Of a DNA stretch of 11,214 nucleotides, positions 1-5,336 are shown piece by piece. The notes below the pieces were generated by a model that saw only the letters and a program-made list of their open reading frames with translations, made no database searches and was not told the DNA's origin. Within the stretch, counting starts at the first letter, position 1. The number at the start of each line of letters is the position of its first letter. Origin of the DNA: an uncultured Eggerthellaceae bacterium (GTDB lineage: Bacteria > Actinomycetota > Coriobacteriia > Coriobacteriales > Eggerthellaceae); NCBI GenBank assembly GCA_946618265.1, contig CAMOLA010000065.1, positions 1-11,214 of the forward strand. Direction: 5' to 3'. A program made the translations under genes and the position numbers.

Positions 1-617
1 CGCAGGCGCTTGATGTGCGTGTCGACGGTCTTGGTCTCGGTGAGGTACTCCCAGCCCCACGCCTCGCGCAGCAGTTCCTCGCGGGAAACCACCTTGCCGG
101 CGTTCTTCATCAGGCTGGCGAGCAGCTCGAACTCGCGCGGCGTGAGGTCGAGCGGCCCCTTGTCGCCCTTGGCGGTATGCGCGTCCTCGTCGAGCGTGAT
201 GCCACCGGCGGTGATGGCGTTGTTGGCCGTCATGAAATCGCCGCCTGACCCGCGGCGCAGCAGCGCGTGCACGCGCGCGATGAGCTCGCGCACGCCGAAG
301 GGCTTGGCCAGGTAATCGTCGCCGCCGATCTCGAGGCCGACCACCTTGTCGAGCTCGGTGTCGCGCGCCGACAGGAACAGCACGGGCGCCGACGTGATGC
401 CACGCAGGCGGCGGCACAGCTCGTAGCCGTCCATGCCAGGCAGCATGATGTCGAGCACGAACAGGTCGTAGCTGTTCTGGCGGGCAGCAGCCAGCGCAGC
501 CTCGCCGTTGTCGAACACGTCAACGTGGTAGCCTTCTTTTTTCAGCGCGTAACCCACGAATTCAGTGATGGAGCTCTCGTCGTCCACTACCAGGATGCGC
601 TTGGTCGCGTCACTCAT
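1..617 (-). CDS. OmpR/PhoB-family response regulator, C-terminus cut off by window edge
   Basis: DNA-binding response regulator of a two-component system, acting in the cytoplasm. The 205 visible residues begin MSDATKRILVVDDES. The receiver domain (about residues 7-122) has the acidic pair D12/D13, the phospho-acceptor D56 in FVLDIMLPGMDG, the switch serine in FLSARD and K105 in YLAKPFG. A winged-helix domain starts near residue 137 and shows LTPREFELL, VVSREELL and TVDTHIKRL; only about 20-30 residues should be missing past base 1. The start at 617 is supported by GGAAGGAA on the minus strand (plus 623-630), about 5 nt before ATG. The partner kinase would be expected downstream, outside the window. 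The upstream region carries an 11-bp-spaced direct repeat that suits autoregulation by this family. The specific orthologue (MtrA, PhoP, WalR type) cannot be decided from the visible part. Confidence 0.95.
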   Translation of the reverse strand, partial: MSDATKRILVVDDESSITEFVGYALKKEGYHVDVFDNGEAALAAARQNSYDLFVLDIMLPGMDGYELCRRLRGITSAPVLFLSARDTELDKVVGLEIGGDDYLAKPFGVRELIARVHALLRRGSGGDFMTANNAITAGGITLDEDAHTAKGDKGPLDLTPREFELLASLMKNAGKVVSREELLREAWGWEYLTETKTVDTHIKRL

Positions 618-676
618 GTTCGTTCCTTCCGCCGTATTGCCGTATGCCTCACGGTTTCGCCTTGTTTCTCGATTGT

Positions 677-709
677 TATAATAGCAAACAACCTGAAAAG
701 GTCCTGAAA
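677..709 (-). promoter_or_regulatory. Candidate response-regulator promoter with TTTCAGG direct repeat
   Basis: Read on the minus strand, two identical heptamers TTTCAGG (plus 703-709 and 692-698) lie exactly 11 bp apart, followed by TATTAT (plus 678-683) as a possible -10 in an AT-rich island. Two half-sites one helical turn apart at the -35 position are the usual binding layout of OmpR/PhoB-family regulators, and the gene that follows encodes one. There is no good -35 hexamer, which suits an activator-dependent promoter. The same AT island has TATAAT on the plus strand (677-682), so a divergent plus promoter is also possible. Regulation is inferred. Confidence 0.45.
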
Positions 710-993
710 CGCCGCGAAGTTAGCACCATGTGAATACGACTTCGTAACGATTGCGTCACCTGATTGCCGCCGGGTTGCAAGCGGGCGATGTGGCGTCGGG
801 CGACGCGGCGAAGCGCGCATTACGGGAAGCACCCGATTTGGCACGGCGCGCGTCACCCTCCGTGATCTACAGGGGAAGGAACGCGGCACCGCACAAGCCG
901 CGCAGTTGCCGGGATAATGCCGGGGAAACGCCCCTCGGTTGCACCTTTCCCGCTGGCATGAACCGCCCGCGCGGACGGTGGAATGGATGGAAG
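710..993. other. Gene-free leader between response regulator and coaX
   Basis: No gene is supported here. An open frame runs from 751 into coaX, but its translation has no domain character and would give CoaX an 81-residue extension that the family lacks. The segment 865-960 is rich in short GC inverted repeats, for example CCGGGG/CCCCTCGG around 919-939, and could be a structured coaX leader. It does not match the conserved cores of cobalamin, TPP, FMN or glycine riboswitches that I can recall. GATAAT at 913-918 is a weak -10 candidate with no convincing -35. Confidence 0.4.
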
Positions 994-1767
994 ATGCTAC
1001 TTGCCATAGACGTGGGAAACACCCAGACGGTCCTCGGGGTTTACGACGGCGACGAGCTCGTGCACATGTGGCGCATGGCCACGGCGAAACACAACACATC
1101 TGACGAGCTGCGTGTGAAAATGCAGCCGCTGCTGGCCATGGACGGCATCGCGATTTCACACATCGGCGGCTCGATCGTGGCTTCGGTCGTTCCTTCTCTG
1201 ACCGAAGCGTGGAAACGAGCGCTCGCGTACCTGCTCGGCGACGACCCGGTCGTGTGCTCGGCGCGGACCGCCGGCGACTTGTTCGAAACGACTTACGAGA
1301 ACCCACACGAAATCGGCGCGGACCGCATCGCCGACGCCGTGGCGGCGCGCGCCCTGTACGGCGCGCCCGTAATCGTGGCGGATTTCGGCACGGCGACGAA
1401 CGTCGAGGTCGTCGACGCACAGGGACGCTTCGTGGGCGGCATCATCGCCCCGGGGCTCGAGACGTCGGCGGCGGCGTTGTTCGCGCACGCCACCAAGCTC
1501 CCCGCCATCGAGCTGGTCGACCCCGGCAGCGCCATCGGCCGTAACACCGTGCACGCCATGCAGTCGGGCATCGTGTACGGCGAAGCGGACCGCATCGACG
1601 GTTTCGTGCGACGCATCTTCGCCGAGCTCGGCTACGAAGCGCCCGTCGTGGCAACCGGCGGCCTGGCAACGACCATGGCGCCCCTCTGCACAACGGTGAC
1701 CCACACCAATTCCGAACTAACCCTCGAAGGCCTCCGCATGATCTACAAGGCCCAACGCTCCCACTAG
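994..1767 (+). CDS. coaX: Type III pantothenate kinase
   Basis: Phosphorylates pantothenate, the first step of coenzyme A synthesis; cytoplasmic, ASKHA fold, usually dimeric and dependent on a monovalent cation. The 257-residue product matches the normal family length. Visible motifs: the N-terminal phosphate-binding loop AIDVGNTQT (residues 4-12), NPHEIGADRIADAVAA (103-118, substrate site), VADFGTATN (128-136, with D130 the likely catalytic base), GGIIAPGLETSAAAL (148-162), IGRNTVHAMQSGIVYG (181-196) and VATGGLA (219-225). The start at 994 gives the family-typical MLLAIDVGNT beginning; GGATGGAAG just before it is a modest ribosome binding site. An in-frame ATG at 958 would add 12 residues without conserved character. 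The gene converges on bioY, and the first unit of the 19-bp repeat array starts 9 bp past its stop. Proximity of CoaX and biotin functions is common in bacteria but implies no direct mechanism here. Confidence 0.96.
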   Translation: MLLAIDVGNTQTVLGVYDGDELVHMWRMATAKHNTSDELRVKMQPLLAMDGIAISHIGGSIVASVVPSLTEAWKRALAYLLGDDPVVCSARTAGDLFETTYENPHEIGADRIADAVAARALYGAPVIVADFGTATNVEVVDAQGRFVGGIIAPGLETSAAALFAHATKLPAIELVDPGSAIGRNTVHAMQSGIVYGEADRIDGFVRRIFAELGYEAPVVATGGLATTMAPLCTTVTHTNSELTLEGLRMIYKAQRSH

Positions 1768-1775
1768 CCCCTCGA

Positions 1776-2082
1776 ACCAAACTCCCGCGGGGAACTCGTT
1801 CCGCCAACCCCTTTCCCCGCGGGAGTTCGATCTGGACCACATTCCCCGTGGGTACTTGATTCCGACAGTGTTCCCCGCGGGAGTTTGATCCGCGTGTACA
1901 TTTTCCCCGCGGGAAACCGGTCACGATCATGTTCCCCGTGGGAGTTTGATTCGCCAACCGTTTCCCCGTGGGAACTTGATCTGAGCGCAAGCGCTTTACC
2001 CGTGGGAACTTGATCTGTGCGCAAGCATCTTCCCCGCAGGAGTTTGGTACGCGCACGAACACGTTCCCCGCGGGAACTTGAT
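1776..2082 (-). repeat. Array 1: ten copies of a 19-bp near-palindromic repeat, coaX-bioY convergent gap
   Basis: Nine units start at plus positions 1813, 1842, 1871, 1903, 1932, 1962, 1996, 2030 and 2064 with the plus-strand form TTCCCCGYGGGARYTTGAT, so their sense form reads on the minus strand, away from bioY. A tenth unit at 1776-1794 is in the opposite orientation, with its sense form reading away from coaX. Start-to-start distances are 29, 29, 32, 29, 30, 34, 34 and 34. The gaps of 10-15 nt are unrelated apart from a shared GCGCAAGC in two of them (1981-1995 and 2015-2029). Most substitutions fall in the outer half of the unit (TTTGAT, CTTGAT, ACCGGT); the core TTCCCCGYGGG is almost constant. 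Because spacing is not a multiple of three, the reading frame rotates and the array is not coding. The array fills nearly the whole gap between the two stop codons and no other terminator is visible there. Confidence 0.9.
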
Positions 2083-2116
2083 TTCTAGCTTGATTGAGAA
2101 ACTGGTTTGATCGCAA

Positions 2117-2695
2117 CTAGCGGGTTGGCACGGAGCGGATAACGGCACGCGCGACCACGGTGGCTGCGACGATCTTCACCAAGTCGACCACGACGAACGG
2201 CGCAACGGTGACGAGGAACGACTCCATCGGCCCCACGCCGGCGACAAACATGTACTGGAACCATCCGCACAGATACGCAACCGCCGTGAAGATAATGCCG
2301 GCGAGCATGCCTGTTGCGAAATTATCGATCCCGCGACGGCGGAACAAAGTCAGCACGCCAACCGCAAGCGATACCCCGATGAAGTACCCCCACAGGAACC
2401 CTCCAGTCGGCCCCATGAGCACGCCGATGCCCCCGCGCATTCCCGAAAAAACCGGCACGCCGATGGCGCCGAGCACCAGATAGCCCGCGATCGCGGCAAT
2501 CGCTTGCCGCGGCATGAGCACCAAAATCGCGAACGTAACCGCGAACATCTGCAGCGTGAACGGAATCGGCCCGATAGGCACGGTAATCCAAGCCGACACT
2601 GCCATGATCGCAATCGAAAGCGCCGTAAACGCGATTGAACGCGTACGCGAACTGGTATGAGCGAGCGGCTTCACCGCACTGTTCGTATTTTGCAT
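2117..2695 (-). CDS. bioY: Biotin transporter BioY (S component of an ECF transporter)
   Basis: Integral membrane substrate-binding subunit for biotin uptake, working with an energy-coupling EcfA/EcfA'/EcfT module that is not in this window. With the start at 2695 the product has 192 residues, the usual size, and about six hydrophobic segments. Family landmarks: VPIGPIPFTLQMFAVTFAIL near the first helices, then YLVLGAIGVPVFSG, GIGVLMGPTGGFLWGY, and near the end APFVVVDLVKI. The sequence TGGGGATT lies directly before ATG 2695 at tight spacing; an alternative ATG at 2704 adds three residues (MGI) and has no better binding site. The open frame extends upstream to 2863, but those residues lack membrane or family character. 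No BirA-type biotin operator was recognised upstream. Its 3' end faces nine units of repeat array 1. Confidence 0.93.
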   Translation of the reverse strand: MQNTNSAVKPLAHTSSRTRSIAFTALSIAIMAVSAWITVPIGPIPFTLQMFAVTFAILVLMPRQAIAAIAGYLVLGAIGVPVFSGMRGGIGVLMGPTGGFLWGYFIGVSLAVGVLTLFRRRGIDNFATGMLAGIIFTAVAYLCGWFQYMFVAGVGPMESFLVTVAPFVVVDLVKIVAATVVARAVIRSVPTR

Positions 2696-2918
2696 AATCC
2701 CCATTTCAAGCGCACTCAACGAGAGACATGATGAATGCACGCCCTCCAACTCATATTCAACGGGGCATTCCCGAAATGATAGAGACGAGACAATGCAGCG
2801 ACCTGCGCCGACAACCTCGAATCTCTTTGGAATCCTCAGCGAATCCGAGCTCGATCGATTCACCCATCACGGCCCTGAAGCACGCCGCCTTTCTTTTGAA
2901 TATGTTTTGCCGCCCGGC

Positions 2919-3080
2919 CTAGTAGCTCAGGCGATCAGTATTGACCAGGTTGCTGCACTGATGATAGCCATTCGTGCGCAGCGGATAATTGATGGTGCCG
3001 GCTTTCTTGGCATCCTCGATGACCGTCTCGATGAGGTCCTTGAGGTCGAGCTTCGCGTAGTCGCGCGTGGTGTTCTCCAT
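2919..3080 (-). CDS. Small 53-residue protein of unknown function, copy 1
   Basis: I do not recognise this family. The product starts MENTTRDYAKLDLKDL and ends CSNLVNTDRLSY. An amphipathic, probably helical first half (residues 7-27, DYAKLDLKDLIETVIEDAKK) is followed by GTINYPLR and a polar tail with a single cysteine in GYHQCSNL. There is no signal peptide or membrane segment. The start at 3080 is set by AAGGAG at good spacing on the minus strand (plus 3087-3092). It is 45/52 identical to the protein at 3497-3655; the differences are residues 4, 5, 31, 37, 46, 47 and the end. The strict conservation of two tandem copies and the strong ribosome binding sites argue for a real, well translated gene. 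Array 2 lies 133 bp upstream of its start. No terminator with a T-run is visible after its stop. A role as a peptide precursor, a partner subunit or a regulator is open. Confidence 0.82.
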   Translation of the reverse strand: MENTTRDYAKLDLKDLIETVIEDAKKAGTINYPLRTNGYHQCSNLVNTDRLSY

Positions 3081-3213
3081 GGGGATCTCCTTCTTTCCAA
3101 ATGCGCCGTCGATGACTAACGCCTCAAACTGTACCAGCAACCGCCGCAAACACAGCGGCGATTTGCCGAACGGCGCAACGCGCGCAGGCAAGGGAGCCCC
3201 GCAGGCAACCACG

Positions 3214-3412
3214 TTCCCCGTGGGAGATCGGTTTCCCCGCGGGAGTTTGATTCACGTGGGTTCCGCTTCCCCCGTGGGAGATCGGTCTCACGCAGGCGAC
3301 CATGTTCCCCGTGGGAAGTCGGTTGCATCGCGCAAACGTTCCCCGTGGGAGTTTGATTCGCGCGGGTGCGCGGCTTCCCCGCGGGAGATCGGTTTCCCCG
3401 TGGGTGCTTGGT
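3214..3412 (-). repeat. Array 2: seven copies of the 19-bp repeat, between the two small genes
   Basis: Units start at plus 3214, 3233, 3267, 3305, 3339, 3375 and 3394, all with the plus-strand form TTCCCCGYGGG. The sense form therefore reads on the minus strand, away from the small gene at 3497-3655. Two pairs (3214/3233 and 3375/3394) abut with no gap, 19 bp start to start; the other distances are 34, 38, 34 and 36. The unit at 3267 has one extra C (20 bp). Here the outer half is mainly of the AGATCGGT/AAGTCGGT class, whereas array 1 has mainly AGTTTGAT/AACTTGAT, so each array has its own mixture of variants. The array starts 17 bp beyond the intrinsic terminator of the second small gene. 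Confidence 0.9.
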
Positions 3413-3428
3413 CAAGGATAATGCCGGC

Positions 3429-3461
3429 AAAAAGAGAACGCGCCCGCGAGGGACGCGTTCT
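3429..3461 (-). terminator. Intrinsic terminator of small gene copy 2
   Basis: On the minus strand, AGAACGCGTCC pairs with GGGCGCGTTCT (11 bp including one G-U pair) around the 5-nt loop CTCGC, and is followed after one C by TTTTT (plus 3429-3433). It lies 36 bp past the stop codon at 3497. This separates the small-gene transcript from array 2, so array 2 is not needed as its primary terminator. Confidence 0.85.
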
Positions 3462-3496
3462 GATTGCTAGCTAACCGAGCCTCTAGGCTCGCCCAA

Positions 3497-3655
3497 TTAC
3501 TTCAGGCGGTCGGTGTAGAGCAGGTTGCTGCACTGATGATAACCTTCGGTGCGCAGCGGGTAGGTGATGGTGCCGGCCTTCTTGGCATCCTCGATGACCG
3601 TCTCGATGAGGTCCTTGAGGTCGAGCTTAGCGTAATCGCGAACGTTGTTCTCCAT
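3497..3655 (-). CDS. Small 52-residue protein of unknown function, copy 2
   Basis: Near-identical paralogue of the protein at 2919-3080: starts MENNVRDYAKLDLKDL, ends CSNLLYTDRLK. The middle segment LDLKDLIETVIEDAKKAGTI is unchanged, as are YPLRT and GYHQCSNL with its lone cysteine. The start at 3655 follows AAGAAGGAGA at good spacing, a ribosome binding site also nearly the same as in copy 1, so the duplicated unit includes the translation signal. A small perfect hairpin, CGAGCC-TCTA-GGCTCG (3476-3491), lies just past the stop, before the intrinsic terminator. The gene is divergent from the LysR regulator across a 265-bp AT-rich gap, the usual geometry for a LysR target, so control by that protein is a reasonable inference. 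Function unknown; no modification enzyme, transporter or peptidase clearly dedicated to it is adjacent. Confidence 0.85.
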   Translation of the reverse strand: MENNVRDYAKLDLKDLIETVIEDAKKAGTITYPLRTEGYHQCSNLLYTDRLK

Positions 3656-3920
3656 TGGAATCTCCTTCTTTCTGAAAGTCTCGGTGAGAACCTTGCAAAA
3701 CGCACTTTAGCAGGAATTTCCCTTAATCAAGTGCCAATTTTGCGAATGTTCGCCATCGTGAAGATGATGTGTAGATGAATTCTTTTACGATTATTAGTAC
3801 TTTCCCAGTTCATATAAGTAATAGCCGATTCGTTGCAGCATTCGTCAATCGTTGCTATTTTTGCACCACCACATTTAGACGTATACTATTATCGACACTG
3901 GAAGACAATCAGCGAGCATC
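3656..3920. promoter_or_regulatory. Divergent promoter region between small gene 2 and lysR
   Basis: This gap is clearly more AT-rich than its surroundings. For lysR, TATACT at 3882-3887 is a good -10, with TTGCAC at 3861-3866 a possible -35 at a short 15-bp spacing; the leader would be under 30 nt. For the small gene, the minus strand has an extended -10-like TGCTAAAGT (plus 3702-3710) with CTTGAT about 16 bp further up. The hexamer CGTTGC occurs twice (3831-3836 and 3850-3855), upstream of the lysR -10, a possible regulator contact. No other gene is seen here. Confidence 0.5.
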
Positions 3921-4841
3921 ATGGAACTAGCCCATCTCAGAGAATTCGCCTATCTCGCCGACACGCTCAGCTTCAAGCGCACGGCCGACCACTTCTACGT
4001 CAGCAGATCTGTCATCAGCCGGCATCTTGCCGCCCTCGAAGACGCAATCGGCGCCAAGCTCGTCGACCGCTCGAAGGGCACCGTCCGGCTCACCGACGTC
4101 GGCGAGGTCTTCTACCGCGACGCGATTATCATGCTGCGAGACTACGAGGCCGCACTCGACCATGTGCGCATCGCTCAGTCGACGCAAACCCGCATCGTCC
4201 GCGTCGGGTACCTGCGCAACGCCGCGCGGCCAATCATCGTGCAATTCGCGCGCTACATGAGGAAGCACCACCCCGACGTGCAGCTCATATTCACCGGCAT
4301 GGAATTCAACGAGCTGCGCCATGCACTCGATGACGGCGCCGTCGACATCGCGCTCGCCGTCAACGTGAGCCCCAGCGAATCGCATGATTTTCGCTCGACG
4401 CTCATCTACACCGATCGGTTCTACGCCATCATGCGCAAGGACCACCCGCTTGCCGGCAACGTGAACGGCGTTACCGTAGCCGAATTGCCGCCCGACAAGC
4501 TGCTGCTACCGGACAGCTTCGTCCATTCGGGCGAGGTCGAGGTGCCGGACAACCTCGACCTCGCGAAATCGCAAGCCAGGACCGCAACGCCGTTTTTCGA
4601 CGTGGACACCCTGTACCTGAAGGTTCAGGCCGAGGATTTCATCGTGTTCTCCTCTTCCATGAACAGCGGCATGTTCGGGGACGACCTGGCGAGCATTCCC
4701 ATCCTCGACATCGACTCGACGTTCTCCGTCAGCGCGTTCTATCGCCACGGCATCGATGAGGACACGTTCGAAATGTGCCGCACCGCCCTCGAAGCCTGCC
4801 GCGAGAAACTGCGCGCCGAAGGCGTCGGCCTCCCCAACTAA
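3921..4841 (+). CDS. LysR-family transcriptional regulator
   Basis: A 306-residue DNA-binding regulator of ordinary family length. The N-terminal winged helix-turn-helix spans residues 1-60: MELAHLREFAYLADTLSFKR leads into the recognition region (YVSRSVISRHLAALE) and the conserved end of the domain (VRLTDVGEVFYRDA). Residues about 90-295 form the two-lobed effector domain, beginning RIVRVGYL, with DVQLIFTGMEFNELRHALDDGAVDIALA as the usual lobe 1 pattern. The effector cannot be read from sequence. No strong ribosome binding site precedes ATG 3921, so translation may be weak, as expected for a regulator. The best candidate target is the divergent small gene at 3497-3655 and perhaps its copy at 2919-3080. 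The 3' end is followed after 18 bp by repeat array 3. Confidence 0.93.
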   Translation: MELAHLREFAYLADTLSFKRTADHFYVSRSVISRHLAALEDAIGAKLVDRSKGTVRLTDVGEVFYRDAIIMLRDYEAALDHVRIAQSTQTRIVRVGYLRNAARPIIVQFARYMRKHHPDVQLIFTGMEFNELRHALDDGAVDIALAVNVSPSESHDFRSTLIYTDRFYAIMRKDHPLAGNVNGVTVAELPPDKLLLPDSFVHSGEVEVPDNLDLAKSQARTATPFFDVDTLYLKVQAEDFIVFSSSMNSGMFGDDLASIPILDIDSTFSVSAFYRHGIDEDTFEMCRTALEACREKLRAEGVGLPN

Positions 4842-4859
4842 CAGCCAATCAACAGCCGA

Positions 4860-5224
4860 ATCATTTTCCCACGGGGAAAGTGCGCGCGAACGCGATCAAA
4901 CTCCCGCGGGGAACACGCGAGCGGGAAGGCACGCGGGGACGCAATCGATTTCCCGCGGGGAAAGCGCATGCGAACGGAATCAAACTCCCACGGGGAAAAC
5001 GATATGGCCGCGATCAAATTCCCACGGGGAAAACAGCACGCGCAAACGACCCGTCGCCCTGACCGATTTCCCACGGGGAACACGCGAGCGGGAAGCCACA
5101 TGCAAGCGGGACCAAACTCCCACGGGGAAAATGGCGGGAAACGCACGCGAGCGCGACCATTTTCCCACGGGGAAAGTGCGCGCGAGCGCGATCAAACTCC
5201 CGCGGGGAACACGCGAGCGGGAAG
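4860..5224 (+). repeat. Array 3: nine copies of the 19-bp repeat after lysR
   Basis: Nine units start at 4860, 4895, 4944, 4979, 5013, 5062, 5111, 5156 and 5191, all with the sense form on the plus strand (for example ATCAAACTCCCGCGGGGAA), away from lysR. Start distances are 35, 49, 35, 34, 49, 49, 45 and 35, so there is a short class (15-16 nt gap) and a long class (26-30 nt gap). The 15-mer CACGCGAGCGGGAAG follows units 2, 6 and 9 (4914, 5081, 5210). Units 1-2 with flanks (4860-4928) are almost identical to units 8-9 with flanks (5156-5224), a direct duplication 296 bp apart. The apparent open frames through this array translate as rotating fragments such as SHGE, TPAGN and LPRGT, which is the hallmark of a non-coding repeat read in changing frame. 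Confidence 0.92.
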
Positions 5225-5303
5225 CCTGGGTGCACGGACCTGGTTTCGCCCTGGGGTTTTGGTTACAGTTTTGGCTCGAAGCGTTAATCGGGTTGCGAAT
5301 CTG

Positions 5304-5309
5304 TATACT
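5304..5309 (+). promoter_or_regulatory. Putative -10 box of the protease gene
   Basis: TATACT lies 27 bp before the GTG start at 5337, in a short AT-enriched stretch after array 3. GTTAAT at 5283-5288 is a weak -35 at 15 bp. A transcription start near 5316 would exclude the array from the message and favours GTG 5337 over any upstream start within the array. Confidence 0.45.
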
Positions 5310-5336
5310 GGGCGTCAGGATAGAAACGGCAGGCCA

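Noticed and set aside
865..960. Riboswitch upstream of coaX
   Set aside because: GC-rich and structured, but no conserved riboswitch core was recognised and the family is not known to need one.
751..993. N-terminal extension or separate small gene before coaX
   Set aside because: Translation lacks domain character and CoaX proteins begin at the equivalent of 994.
1776..2082. CRISPR array
   Set aside because: Units are only 19 bp, degenerate, and the gaps vary from 0 to 30 nt across arrays; one unit is inverted, and no cas gene is present.
2793..2921. Remnant of a Crp/Fnr regulator on the plus strand (LFGILSESELDRF)
   Set aside because: Only about 13 residues look family-like, the frame continues antisense through a real small gene, and no helix-turn-helix remnant follows.
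1776..5209. parS or Noc binding sites
   Set aside because: Superficially similar (TTTCCC/GGGAAA, CGTG), but the centre is odd-length, the parS centre TTTCACGTGAAA is absent, and no parA/parB or origin gene is present.
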